From contig CM068545.1 in NCBI GenBank assembly GCA_035048495.1, positions 12,545,702 to 12,609,701 of the forward strand: a stretch of 64,000 bases of DNA, written 5' to 3'. Position 1 is the first letter of the stretch. Every line of letters starts with the position of its first letter. A model generated the notes under the pieces. That model saw only the letters and a list, made by a program, of their open reading frames with translations. It was not told the origin of the DNA and did not search any database. A program made the position numbers and the translations under genes. This document shows positions 12,051-23,705 of this stretch, piece after piece. The DNA comes from Euptelea pleiosperma. Lineage: Eukaryota; Streptophyta; Magnoliopsida; Ranunculales; Eupteleaceae.

Positions 12051-12317
12051 GTGTGTGTGGGTACCGTATTTTCTGGCAAATGATACGATGACGCGTGTAC
12101 TGGCTACACACGTGTGGTATTAGAACAAAGATGCATGGTGTTATTCATCGTGCGTGAGTAAATGCGTCAAATACATCAACAGAGGCTATAGCCATCTCAT
12201 CGTTGTCATGCAACTTCCATTAATGGAAATGCCACGTGTTAAGATGGAATGATCAGAAGAGAACATCTTGAGGCAGAGTTAGTAACAGAATGCATTTACA
12301 CCTCAACCTCTAAATAT

Positions 12318-12790
12318 GTCGGGAAGCATTCAATCTTGCCCGACATATTAATGATTGATCTTATCAACGGGACTGATATACAACTCACCCTGACAAAGTC
12401 CAACGACCTACATGATGCAAGTAAAGATCTTAACGGGATTGATATTCAACTCATCCCGACAAGGTCGAGCAGTGTACATAGTGCAAAGTGACGATTATCT
12501 TATCCTGTTAAGTTCATACAATGTTCTTAACGGGATTGATACTCAAAGCACCCTGACAATCTCAACAATACATGATTGATCAATATTTAAACTCATCCCA
12601 ACAGGTTTGGTTATATACTTAATGGAATTAATGTTCAGCATATCCCGACAAGGTGAGATGGCCTACTTGACGGGATTGATTTCCATCTCTTCCCGACGAA
12701 GTCATATAGCTTATTCAACGGGTATGACGTTCTTCTCATCCCGACGAAATCAGCATCTTACTTGCAGGAATTTGATTTCTTTCAATCCCG
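12318..12790. repeat. Degenerate hairpin-bearing tandem array in LTR U3
   Basis: About eight or nine diverged units, 48-98 bp apart, each pair AACGGGATTGAT with a downstream CATCCCGACAA (for example near 12365/12383, 12432/12451, 12530/12549, 12670/12691 and 12718/12739), leaving a short loop. The first unit is GTCGGG...CCCGAC at about 12318-12344. Each can fold into a small stem. The array stops about 285 bp before the TATA box. Confidence 0.75.
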
Positions 12791-13073
12791 AGAAGTATAC
12801 AGGATTCTGCAAACGAGATAAGTATTCCAAATACAGTTATTTTCTTAACCAATAAGAATTGGCCATATAACAATTAGTTGAACTGTTACAGCATCGATGT
12901 TCCCTTATTCGAATATTTGACACGAAGAGTGCCACCTCAACTATCTCAGATGTGACAAAATGAGAGAAGTTAGGATCTAACAAGAAGATTCTATTTCATA
13001 ACAGAATCTTCCTAGGTCATAACTGATTGATAACGATTGGATACGTGAAGGTGAGTCACGCTAGTTCTAAGGG

Positions 13074-13081
13074 TATAAATA
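13074..13081 (+). promoter_or_regulatory. LTR TATA box
   Basis: TATAAATA lies within the solo LTR, downstream of the hairpin array, and probably defines the U3/R start of the element's RNA. Confidence 0.55.
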
Positions 13082-13371
13082 CATAACCCTCGGGATTGAG
13101 AAAGGGATCTTGCTCTCTAGATCCAAATAGCCTAAACTCTGAAATATTTTACTATTTTCCTGAACCATATTACAAATCCTAAACTGACTTGAGCATTGGA
13201 GTATTGTCAACAGGTACAACCACATCCTATATGGAGATCATCCTATCCTTCGCGGAGGAGAAAGCAATTTTCATCCTGAAGCACCAGAGTCGTCTGATCA
13301 TTACCAAGATACGAATCGTCTGACCTCGAAGATTGTGTGTGTTAGATCAGATATTTTTCCCCCACAGTGTG

Positions 13372-13639
13372 GCCCAACTCTTTTTGCGTCTACTCATCAA
13401 AAATCAAATTGATTGATAAATTTTAGCTATTGGATTCTAACTTTTTCTTTAATGTCTATTTTAAAAAAGTTAAAACTGTTTTAGAGAGATTTTTAGGGAT
13501 ATATGACTCCTTTTATGTGTAAGAGTAGTACTACATGATGGGCAATGTTGTGTTGCACCCTCATCACAACTCCTTTTATTTAGAGAAATACAGCCATATA
13601 TGAAAACTTTCTTCTTCTTCTTCTTCTTCTTCTTCTTCT

Positions 13640-13722
<83 letters not shown>

Positions 13723-14035
13723 GGCTGCATCAACGTTGATGATGGACCATAGTATGACTCACATGGCACATTCTTAAAAACCACTGACCATATGGATGTT
13801 TGGCCCATTGCTAGTTGGACTTACATACCAAAATTCAACTTGATTAGTAACTTCTATCTATTGGATTGGAGTCTTTTACATGGTTTACTTTTAACCTGAG
13901 CATTATTTGGGGTACTCAGATCCCCAGATTAGAAATCACTAATCAAGATAATTTTTAGTATTTACGTCTACTTAGGAGCACCAAACATCCATACGGTCAG
14001 TAGTCTCTAAGAGTGTGCCACGTGGCTTACAATGT
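13372..14035. repeat. Family A foldback MITE split by the solo LTR and a microsatellite
   Basis: Family A sequence resumes after the LTR's TSD (gtggcccaactc, aaaatcaaattgattgata) and again at 13760-14035 (ggatgtttggcccattgc, aatcaagataatttttag, catccatacggtcag). A pyrimidine microsatellite (13608-13720) separates the parts. An inverted repeat 'atcaacgttgatgatgg' occurs on both sides (about 13730 and 14045). Confidence 0.5.
13608..13720. repeat. Compound microsatellite (CTT)n(CT)n
   Basis: A (CTT)n run continues without interruption into (CT)n, ending at 13720 before gggg. Open frames across it encode only Glu/Arg or Lys runs and are not genes. Confidence 0.95.
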
Positions 14036-14090
14036 TGTCTGTCATCAACGTTGATGATGGACGTTGATGACGGATCTCCTACGTGATAAC

Positions 14091-16049
14091 ATTGTTGAGT
14101 GTGATATGAACGTATGAAGCAATGGTCAGTATTAAAAATAAGAATGATGACATTAAAAAGTAATTAAGTGGCAGCAAGGAGTTAAAAATAGAATAATGGC
14201 AAATGGATAAGTATAGGTAACAAGGCATTTAGTTAATTTTTTTTTTAGTTTTTAGCATGGAGAAGCATTTAATGAAGTAGAAAGTAAAGCATTGGACATC
14301 ACCAATCCAGGTTTTGACTTCATAATAATATAGATTTATTGATGATTAAAATATCCATACGGTCATTAATATTTAATAATTAGCGAAGTGGCATTTTTAG
14401 GTGATTCCCGGACCCTAGTTGTTAATTACTTTTAGGAGGTACAGATATTATACGGACAAATACATCAAAAAAAATTAAGAATTTATGATTTTATAGGGGT
14501 CAACAAATAGAACGTGACTAATTCAGCCGATCGATTTAATCAAGTTGCAAAACGATGAAAAAACAGCACAAAAAAGGCCCTAATGGTTCTGATGGACCCA
14601 ACCCCTTTTTTGCTCTCGTTTCTCTTCCCCACCCCACCCTCTCCTTGTACAATCCGTAGCCCCAACCACTGCACGGCTCCATCTGCAAGTTGCAACTCTG
14701 GTCTACACTATCGCGGAGTTGCCACGAGAAGAAATTAATCTTCATAAGTAGTGTATTGCCGTCAGCCTCAGGAGGATGTAATCCATAAGTCAAGACCATC
14801 GGATTCCATGCATCCAACAATCTGGACCCAGGGAGGACAACCTACTTAAGAAGGTTGGCTGATTGATGCATACAAACTTCCAATATAATAGGTTGGTTGG
14901 TAAGTCGAGTACAATGGTGACTGAATGATGATGGTGGTTGAGCTGAAGAAATTAGAAGAGAGAGTTAACCAACTTAACTAACCCGGACTCATGACTTTTC
15001 TTGGTTGTCGGCCAGTCCAAGTCGAACACAATTCTCTTGCAACTTTGCAAGTCCTAATGCCTAGAGAAAGGTGGCCCGCCCCATTGGTGCAAACTAAGTT
15101 GCAAATATATAATGAGCTAGCTGGTTGGCTCAATCCCTGGTTTAGCTGAAGAAATTAGGGGAGAGGGTTAATCAACATAACAAACTCTGTCTCCGAGTCC
15201 TTGAGTTGTTGAATGATCTGACAAATGCTTTGATCTACTGTTGAGGAGCCAAAATTAGGATTCATCCGAAGGGTTTTACTCCTTTTGGGACTTGGGAGTT
15301 GGGACTTTAATATGAGGGGGTTTTGATCCTCGTATTGGCACATATGTCAGTCCAATAGCAGATTGACATGTGTCTGTTTGGTATTGTCTTCCTTTTATAA
15401 AGGGGTCTAGGGTTTGACCTAGGTCATTAGACCTCCATTGCAGGTGACACGTCTCGCACACAGGTTGGGTGGCCTCACCTTGTGGTAGAGATCGATGCTA
15501 CCGTCAGGTAACACCATTACCCGCGACAAGGGCTCCTACATGGTTGGATGATAACCTCTTGCGGTATAGCCTCCTCACAAGCCAGGTGTCAGGCTTATTG
15601 GGCCCGACCTGCCGACCTTAATTTTGGTAAGATGTGGTTGAGGTGCATCACAATTTCCTCACCACCAAAATTATGCAACTCCAAACGAAGTCTTTGATGG
15701 ATTTTGACATTACCCACTCCATTCCAAAACGGGAGAGCAATATTCCACACTACAGATCTCTAGCGAAATTGCAATGAAGAGCAGGTGAATTACTGATTCC
15801 CTACTCACTTTGCACATGGTACAAAAATCCATTATGTATCTTCTACCCACCTTCAACTTGACTAAGCGACATATTTCTTCTACCCCACCTTGAACCTCAC
15901 CTTCTTGGCAAACTCCTCCCTTTCATACACTACATCCATCAAGGGAGTAAATTACACCACCTTCCCACCCCATATTTAGCCTCAATAACACTTCTTCAAG
16001 GGCTTTTTATAGTTAATTTCTACACCATAACCACTTACCCAAAATGGCT
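14091..16049. other. Intergenic, no gene recognised
   Basis: No coding family is visible. A dispersed repeat of the type 'ggttgagctgaagaaattag...gagagttaaccaac' appears at about 14930-14980 and 15110-15180, and again at 59505-59610. The remainder is unique-looking. Confidence 0.45.
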
Positions 16050-16058
16050 TTGTTCATA

Positions 16059-16412
16059 GGGTCGGGCTCCAGGGACCCCCATTTTTTACCCCCACTTTGG
16101 CGTACCCACATAGAAGATGAATCAATAGCTGATTTTTAGTGAGGATAATCTCTATGGTGAGGAGATCATCCTCACAAAAAGTCAAATCATTCCATAGACT
16201 GGTTTAGAAGTTGAAGAATTATGAACCATCGATTTTTACCTTGATACTTGAAACCCACATTTGACGGAGTTAGAAATTTCAGAATGGGCTATTTTTTTTT
16301 GTAGGGGTGATCTATATGGTGAGGAGATCATCCTCACCAAAAATTAGCCATTCATTCATCTTCTACGTGGGTATGCCAAAGTGGGGGTCAAAAATGGGGG
16401 TCTCTGGAGCCC
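16059..16412. mobile_element. MULE-type foldback MITE, family C, 9-bp TSD
   Basis: The long inverted ends are GGGTCGGGCTCCAGGGACCC at the left and GGGGGTCTCTGGAGCCC at the right, continuing inward through 'cccccactttggcgtaccc' and 'catcttctacgtgggta'. The TSD is TTGTTCATA (16050-16058 and 16413-16421). The interior repeats 'ggtgaggagatcatcctcac'. Relatives lie at 17785-18140, 18215-18570, 27830-28470 and 34600-34930. It is non-coding. Confidence 0.8.
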
Positions 16413-16897
16413 TTGTTCATATTGTGCAAGTTCTTCACCTCCAACCCTCCCCACTTATTTGGAGGGAAAACAACATCCCACCTTAGTTGCCAGAAGGGGA
16501 AAACAGGTGCAAGAAACGATACTGGTATACCCATTGATTGGGGGTCCCCCTTCACCAACAGAAAACCCCTCTGTCATTCCAAGCAATTCCAAAGGTTTAA
16601 CGAAATTCTAGATGATCAAATGGTGGATTTAGCATTGATCTACTTGATGGAAAAAACAGTTGCAATATCAAATATGCTAATTGATTTGCACGCACGCATT
16701 CTACACATTGCCATCAATTTTACACCCTTAATCATAATACATAGAAAGTATATTGTCATTATAACATTAATAATATGAACAATGACTTAGAATCGAAACT
16801 ATCATATTCCTACCTACCCAACTTGGTGATTGATTCTCCAGCATATTGGCAGGGCCCAAACGATTGGATTCACACATATCAACGGTCATCGGAGCCA

Positions 16898-19800
16898 CTA
16901 TGGAGGAGCATCACCATGATCAATTTTCTTGTACACATAACGCTTGGACACAACTATGTACACACTAAGCCCTAAAGTGCCTAACCATGCTATTAACCAG
17001 TAGTAGTAATCGAGGTGGGCAAGATTAAGATTATCACCCAGCCATTCATCTCCATTTCTCGAGCTCACGTACTGTACAATGGATATAACAATACTACTCA
17101 GCAAGCTTCCAACGCCAAATATGCTAAGACAAGCCCCGGAGCCCATGCTCCGCATCCCATCCGGCATCTGGCCATAGAAAAACTCTTGCAATCCGACTAT
17201 CGTGAAAATTTCTGAAACTCCAAGTATCACATATTGTGGAAGTAACCACCACACGCTCATTGGCACAGTGGTGTTTGGTTGGTAGAGTAGGCCATGTTCG
17301 TTCGCAACTTTAACTCTCCTAGCTTCAACTTGAGCTGCTACTACCATTGCAAATATAGAGAGAAACATTCCGACTCCAATTCTTTGAAGCATTGTTATCC
17401 CAGATGGCAGTCGGGTGAAATTTCTTACGATGGGAACGAGAATTAGGTCGTATATGGGCACGGTGAGAATCGCGGTTAGGCTTGTAAACAGTTGAAGGGA
17501 CGCCGAGGGTATACGAAAGTTGTGGCCAATTGTTCTGTCCATTGTGCTGCCTTGCTTAGTGAAGAATGTGCCTCCTTGCACTAAAACCACAGCATACATT
17601 AAGCAACTCAACCAGATGGGGACTAGCCGGAGGAGAAGCTTCACTTCTTCCACTTGAGTTACCGAGCAAAGCCTCCACTTGTTTCTGGTCTCACTCGATG
17701 CATCCATCTTGTCCATAATCGTCGCTTTGTCCAAACATCTGAAGGTTTTATAATTGTAAGATGGGAATATTAAGCATCATATTCATTAGGGTCAGGATCA
17801 GGGGACACAAATTTCACACCAAAAATTGGTGGGCCAGTATATAAATTAGAAATTTTGGAATGGGATGATTTTTGGTGACAATATGGTCTCTATGGCGAGC
17901 AGATCACCCTCACAAAAATTCATATCGTTCTGATATTTGTAGCCTGGTTTACAAGTTGAAGAATTATGGACCCTCTATATTTTACTGTTAATTTGAAACC
18001 AACTGTGTTAGAAATTTCAGAATGGGCTGATTTTTTGTAGGGGTGATCGGTGAGGAGATCATCCTCACCAAAATTCAGCCATTGATTATCATCAATGTGG
18101 GTACGCCAAAATTGGTGTCCCCTGATCCTGTCCCAAATTATTCTTATCAATCTAAAATGTCCAAATGGTGGGCTCCATCTAGAAGATTTCTGGACCAAAT
18201 GATCTAGAAGATTTCAGGATCGGGGTACAACCGTTTTGTCGAACCCACATAGAAGATGAATGAATGACTAATTTTTGGTGAGGATGATCTCTATGGTGAG
18301 GAGATCACCCCAACAAAAAATCAGCCCATTCTGAAATTTCTAACCCCATCAAATGTGGTTTTCAAGTTACAAAGTAAAAATGGACGGTCCATAATTCTTT
18401 AACTTCTAAACCAGTCTACGAATATTAGAATGATTTGAATTTTTGTGAGATGATCTCCTCAGCATAGAGATCATCTCACCAAAAATCAGCCGTTGATTCA
18501 TCTTCTATGTGGGTACACCAAATGATTGTAAAAAATGGTTGTCCCCCGAACCTGATCATCCTTTGTAATATAGAGAAGTGAACAATTTTAGATGCAGACG
18601 ACTTTGGATGCAGAGGGTTCTCGTGGCCCTACCTAGCTCATTTATTGGGCCCACTAATCGAGTGAATGTTTAGCCCATCCCTCGTTGGAAATATATACCA
18701 AAAATCAAAAATCAGTCTGATATGTTTTCTCTAGCTATAGATTATAGCATTTTTTATCGGATCGATTCTAGCTGTTGGATTCAAGCATGTTATTAATTTT
18801 TTTTGGGTACTTCCAACGGCTAGATGACAGGTATAGCTCTATCCAGGATAGTCCTAGAAGGGGATTAAACAGAGGGCTGTCAGCAAAGCCGCTGAGTACC
18901 ACATAGTTCTTGGTACGTACCCCAGTGCTTTTTACCACATACCCAAGTGCGGGACAAATCTAGTCTGCAACTTTTTACATACTTAAAATTATGCAAACAT
19001 TGTATCCACCAATGAATGCTCCTTGAAAAACGTGTTTTTAATTTATAAAAGTATATTTTCTGAAAACATTGAAATAACACATTTTTCAAGGGACATCCAA
19101 CAGTATTGACAAAGTTTACATACTTTTAAGTCTGTAAACTTGCAGACTAGATTTGTCCCCCAAGTGCGTATGCTTTTGTGATAAAAAAATAGAAAAAGAA
19201 ATTATAAAAAAAAACTCACTTGGGTACGTGGCAAAAAGCACTCAATACATGCCGAGAACTCTGTTATAGTCAGCAGCTTTTCTGACACTGCTGTCATCAA
19301 AGGTTTACGAATAAAACTTGTGTCACAAGATGTTGTGATGGAACACGGTCACAGCACTCAATACGAGCCACGTGGCATACTATAAGAGGTCTTTTACCGT
19401 ATGGATGTTTGACCAGTCCCTCGGTGGACCTATAAACCAAAAATCAGCCTGATTAGTTATTTACAACCTTTGGATTTATGCACCCAAATAACCCCCAATA
19501 ATGCTCAAATTTCTACCGTTAAAATCAACCCATGAAAATAACTTCAATAGAATCAGTTAGAAATCACTAATCAAGCTAATTTTTTGTGTACCAGTCCACC
19601 GAGGGACTGCCCAAACATCCATACAGTCATTGTCCTCTAATATTATACCACGTAGCTCGTATTGAGTGCTGCGACCGTGTTCCGTCACAACATCTTGTGA
19701 CACAAGTTTTACTCAAGGTTTACTCCTATAAGGCTTTTTATGCTGTTTGACTTTCAAGGATAACATGGATTTACCATGTTTCATCCCTGAAAAGACTTCT

Positions 19801-20899
19801 TTTCAAAGGCGTTTTTTCCTCAAATCTAGGACAAGGGATAGGTAACCTCACAACCAAACACACACCATAAGAGTTTACTAACCTGAATTGGTCGGTGCGA
19901 GTGAGGGTCCGACCCATAACCCCATCGACTCTCCCTTCTTCACAAAAGTACTCCCCATGGCCATCCTTTGAGACGTATACATCCCGCTTACAACGAGCTG
20001 CAACAAACACTTGCGCAACACGAGTCAAAGGACTCCCGCTTGGAACTTCTTCCCTGTATGATCTTGATCTCCTTCCTAACAAAAACAAAACAAGTGCAAA
20101 CGCCATCGCAAATACTAGAATTCCAAAACCAGTCGCCCATCCTACATTCTCTTGAACATAATACACGATCAACATCGCCGATGAAGAACCACCACAGATC
20201 CCAAAGTACCACCAGTTGAAAAAAGAACTCTTAGCTTTCTTATCCTCTTGATTGTTCTCATCGAATTGATCAGCTCCAAAAGTTTGTAGACACGGCTTGT
20301 GTCCACCTTCTCCAATCGCCACCAGATATAGTGACAAGAAAAACATTACATGTTGAAATCGTAACGGTACCACCCACACCGACAGCGTCAACATAATTAG
20401 TCCCTGCGATCACACAGTCATGATCATGATCAAGATCAAGATCATCTCGACTGAAAACTTAACAAAGAATTGGTAGGGAAAAAAAAAAGAAAAAAGGGAG
20501 CCACCATGAGATAAATGGAGGAGAAGAGAATTGTCTTAAAACGACCCAAGTAGGAATCAGCAATGAAAGCTCCTAACAATGGGAGAAGAAGTGCTACACT
20601 GGACCAAAGATTCACGTTCTTCGCCGCTGTTGCCGTAGACTCGTGCATGACATCGGTGAGATAAGTGATGAGGTTACCCGATGTACCGAAATAAGCGAAC
20701 CGCTCTGCGACTTCGACTCCTGCAACATGAATTAGAGGAGGGAGTCTAAAGAGCTTTTAAGAATTAGAAAAAAACGGAGCATACCGATTATGAAAATCGA
20801 CGATGTCCATCCTTCCTTAGCAGGATATTCTTTCACAGGGATGTCCATATCTACTTGTTCATCACCATTCAACAGTGGAGATGTTCTAGAGCTGTCCAT
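16898..20899 (-). CDS. NRT1/PTR FAMILY (NPF5-type) transporter, copy 2, 563 aa
   Basis: This is a paralogue of the gene at 5757-9813 with identical architecture. Minus-strand exons are 20899-20785, 20719-20505, 20403-19883 and 17738-16898; intron phases are 1, 0 and 2, and the total is 564 uninterrupted codons. It keeps EVAERF (41-46), GAFIADSYLGRF, GEGGHKPC (141-148), SFFNWWYFGI and GDEWLGDNLN near the C-terminus. Compared with copies 1 and 3 it lacks one codon at the end of exon 2 (SSIYLM instead of SSLIYLM). The charged loop after TM5-6 differs in length (RRSRSYREE; shorter before RTLTRT), and donor 3 is GTTAGT. The start at 20899 is the only suitable ATG, at the same place as in the paralogues. 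Intron 3 (2,144 bp) contains at least four foldback elements, one with a perfect 9-bp TSD. The substrate is unknown. The gene looks intact. Confidence 0.88.
17785..18140. repeat. Family C foldback element in NPF copy 2 intron 3
   Basis: The ends 'gggtcaggatcaggggacac' and 'gtcccctgatcctgtccc' are inverted. The inner phrase is ggtgaggagatcatcctcac. I see no clear TSD. Confidence 0.65.
18215..18570. repeat. Second family C foldback element, adjacent
   Basis: The ends are 'aggatcggggtacaaccg' and 'gttgtcccccgaacctgatc'. The interior has gatctctatggtgaggagatc and its inverse. Boundaries are approximate. Confidence 0.6.
18590..18790. repeat. Half of a family A MITE
   Basis: Only the left arm is present (ttagatgcagacgactt, gtggccctacctagc, tattgggcccactaatcg, aaaaatcagtctgata). 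The right arm is missing or replaced by the adjacent element. Confidence 0.5.
18866..19292. repeat. Foldback element with long TIR
   Basis: The left end is ctgtcagcaaagccgctgagtacc...ggtacgtaccccagtgctttttaccacatacccaagtg. The right end is its inverse (cacttgggtacgtggcaaaaagcactca...gccgagaactctg...cagcagcttttctgacac). Further inward, 'gggacaaatctagtctgcaa' pairs with 'ttgcagactagatttgtccc'. The total is about 425 bp, with no coding content and no clear TSD. Confidence 0.7.
19309..19714. mobile_element. MULE-type foldback MITE, family B copy 1, 9-bp TSD
   Basis: The termini GAATAAAACTTGTGTCACAA and TTGTGACACAAGTTTTACTC are inverted over almost the whole element (406 bp), so the DNA can fold into one long hairpin. 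The TSD is AAGGTTTAC (19300-19308 and 19715-19723). It lies within NPF copy 2 intron 3. Two more full copies, at 22008 and 35659, have different TSDs. Confidence 0.88.
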
Positions 20900-20929
20900 G
20901 TTTCCCTAGGCCAAATTTCAAAACAGATT

Positions 20930-21530
20930 CTGTAATTTGAGAAATGAAGGTAGAGTCATCACTAAGAAATGGAGAGGGGTTGGTTATATCTCATTGTCTA
21001 ATGTCTAGTCTTCTATTACGTGTAGACCTCTTTGAAATGTGCTCTGATGTGGTCACTCCTTACTCCTTAGTCTTCCTTTTCCTGGAATTGTTTTTGAACA
21101 AGCCACATTTCAATCAAGTTGATCAGTGGCCCTACGTAACCCATTTTTCTGGGCCCAATGACCGCATGGATGTTTATCCCAAACCTTGATAGATATACAC
21201 ACAAAAGATCAGCTTGATTGATGATTTTAGCCGTTGGAAGTTTGTCAAAAAATTGTGCTTAATCTAACGACTAAAATTAACCATTTAAATGTGCAAAATA
21301 TAATGGTAAAGATAAGAAATCATGGTGATTTTTAGTGTGTGTGTATATCGACCAAGGGGTGGGCTAAACATCCATACGGTCAGTGGGCCCAAAAAAATGC
21401 GTTATATGAGGATAAGTAGGGCCACTGAACGACAGGATCGAAATGTGGCTGGTTCTAAAAAGTATCTTTACGTTTAGACTTTACAACTGTTTGAACTTTG
21501 AAATGTGTTCATGCTCGTGCGCGAGCAAGA
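20930..21530. other. Intergenic, upstream of NPF copy 2
   Basis: The promoter side of the gene ending at 20899. A family A MITE occupies about 21120-21400 (tggatgtttatccc, aagatcagcttgattgatg, aaggggtgggctaaacatcc, cggtcagtgggccc). Nothing else is recognised. Confidence 0.5.
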
Positions 21531-21534
21531 CTTG

Positions 21535-21922
21535 CCTGACCACCTGTGGTCAGGTAGCTACCTGACCACTCACAATATAAGCCACGTGGAAATTTATTAG
21601 AGGGCACTGACGGTATAGATGTTTGACCAATCCCTAGGTGGACCTAAAAACCCAAAACCAACCTGGTCAGTAATTTCTAAGCGTTTGTTGAAGTCATTTT
21701 CGTTGGTTGATTTTAGCCGTAGGAATTTGAGCATTATTTACCATTATTTTCGTATAAAGATCTAACGGTTTTGAAATTACTAATCAGGCTGATTTTTGGT
21801 TTGTAGGTCCACTTACAGATTGGTCAATCATCTATACGGTCAGTGTCCTCTAATAAATTTCCACGTGGCTTATATTGTGGGTGGTCAGGTACCTGACCAC
21901 GGGTGGTCGGGCAAGTCTTGGC
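21535..21922. repeat. Foldback element (CAAGACTTGCCTGACCACC ends)
   Basis: CAAGACTTGCCTGACCACC at the left pairs with GGTGGTCGGGCAAGTCTTG at the right; inside, 'ggtcaggtagctacctgacc' is itself palindromic. The core resembles family B (aaaccaacctggtcag / aatcaggctgatttttgg). No convincing TSD. Confidence 0.65.
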
Positions 21923-22007
21923 GGAAAAATCTATGACAGTTCTGTATCAAAATTTTGACAGAGAAGTCCTTAAATTGCCACGTGGTATTCTTTTGGGTCT
22001 ACTGATC

Positions 22008-22412
22008 GAGTAAAACTTGTGTCACAATATGTTGTGACGGAAGCCGGTCACAGCACTCAATACGAGCCACGTGGCATACTATTAGAGGACGATGATCGTA
22101 TGGATGTTTGGCCAGTCACTCGGTGGATCGGTACACATAAAATCCGCCTGATTCGTGATTTCTAACCGATTCAATTGAAGTTATTTTCATGGGTTGATTT
22201 TAACGGTAGGAATTTGAGCATTATTGAGAATTATTTAGGTGCAAAATCCAAAGGTTATAAATCACTAATCAGGCTGATTTTTAGTTTGTAGGTCCACCGA
22301 GAGATTGGCCAAACATCCATACGGTCAGCGACCTCTGATTGTATGCCACGTTGCTCGTATTGAGTGCTGTGATCGGCTTCCGTCAGAACATCTTGTGACA
22401 CAAGTTTTACTG
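22008..22412. mobile_element. MULE-type foldback MITE, family B copy 2, 9-bp TSD
   Basis: It starts GAGTAAAACTTGTGTCACAA and ends TTGTGACACAAGTTTTACTG. The perfect 9-bp TSD is CTACTGATC (21999-22007 and 22413-22421). The host sequence is a family A MITE, so this is an insertion within a repeat. Confidence 0.87.
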
Positions 22413-22421
22413 CTACTGATC

Positions 22422-23705
22422 CATGAATGTCTGGCGTACGTACAGCTTGGTGGACCAGACATAAAAAATCAGCACCATTGATGATTTTTAGCGGTTGGAT
22501 TTGAGTACTTCTTTATTGTGTACTTGTGCTTGGAGATGAACAAAATTCGCAAAAGTGGCATGGAGTTTCTCGCAAAAAAATTCGGCTTACATTTTGCCGT
22601 GGACTAGAATGTAAGATGAATTCGAGTTCAACTTGAATGAGAATGGGCCTCATACAAAATTTGGTACGATCCTCCTCCAAAATACAACCTGGCACACTCT
22701 TTTGTTGCACTGATCCATGAGTGTTTGGCCCACGTTATAACAGTAATGTTTTGGGAACTTTATGCCCATAGAACAGAGCATTTAAAACCTTGGTCCCTAT
22801 GACTGGCCTACGGGTGTAAATGGGCCAGGCCTGGGCGTGAATTTTGGTAAAATTTGAAACTGATATCTAATATACATCAAATTCAAGCCTGAAAGCTCCC
22901 ATGGGCTGGGCTATTTACACCCTGGACTGACATTCGATGGTGTGGGTGTAGCAGCCATGGTTCGAAATCTCGGGATTAGAGGCTGGATCGGTGGGCTCTG
23001 ATCCCGATCCAGATCGGTCCAATCCGGAACGGGATCGGCCCATATTGCCCGAGACAAAGTGAGCCGCCTTTGGGAAACAGTGATCTCAGGCCAAGATGAT
23101 CCATTTTTGGATCGGCCCCACATGAGTCATAAAACGATTTCGATCGATTGGGTTTTAAAAACCAGTCACTGCCCTACCTGAGAACTGTAAAAGCCAATTA
23201 ACCAACAACCAAGCCTACGCATGCCTGGACTGGGTGAGTAAACCTTGGGCTGCCACACAGCAGCCGAGGCTACTAACTTTGGTAAACCTTAACTAGCATC
23301 TGGCTTGTTTAATTTAAACCTCTACTAACTTTAGTAAACCTATCTTATTGCTGGCATACCAGCTCACCAATCCATAATTGCATTTAGATTGTGTTCGAAG
23401 TTCAAGCATCTTAACAAAAACAAGACTGAAAAAGAAGAGGATCGGATCACAGACACAGATTCAGCTAGAAGAAAAGAGAGAGAGGAGTCGAGGACAGAGA
23501 ACATATCAGATTTGGTATGCGGCAGCTTCTTCTAAATTCATAAATCTCTCGCAGATCGACCTTCATCAAACCCAATGGATGATATAAGGAATTAAGGAAG
23601 TGTGTGGAATGAAAATTAATAAAACACACATAATGCAACTTGCAAAGAAACAAGCGTCCTACACACAACATAAGAATTCATTCATAGTACTAACATTATA
23701 CCGAC
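22422..23705. other. Intergenic, downstream of the NBS-LRR gene
   Basis: No gene is recognised. It contains the rest of the interrupted family A MITE, a ggcc-rich short element near 22810-22925 with ends 'acgggtgtaaatgggcc' and 'ggctgggctatttacaccc', and a purine-rich stretch around 23420-23510 that may belong to the 3' side of the neighbouring gene. Confidence 0.45.

Larger units (their letters stand above)
12056..13366 (+). mobile_element. Complete solo LTR of a Ty3/gypsy-like retrotransposon
   Basis: The LTR begins TGTGGGTACC and ends TTTTTCCCCCACA, with the 5-bp direct repeat GTGTG immediately on each side (12051-12055 and 13367-13371). That is the expected signature of integrase-mediated insertion. 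There is no internal retrotransposon sequence, so it is a solo LTR left by LTR-LTR recombination. The inferred U3 holds a hairpin-rich repeat array (12318-12790) followed by TATAAATA at 13074-13081, and the 3' part contains TCAACAGGTACA. The start, array-TATA order and TCAACAGGTACA phrase are shared with the LTR at 32541, so both belong to related families. Confidence 0.85.

Noticed and set aside
13470..13808. 112-codon frame with Arg-Glu and Lys runs
   Set aside because: It is a read-through of the (CTT)(CT) microsatellite and family A MITE sequence.
18866..19292. 9-bp TSD for the foldback element here
   Set aside because: I tried several end choices and none gave matching direct repeats, so only a foldback repeat is called, not a MULE.
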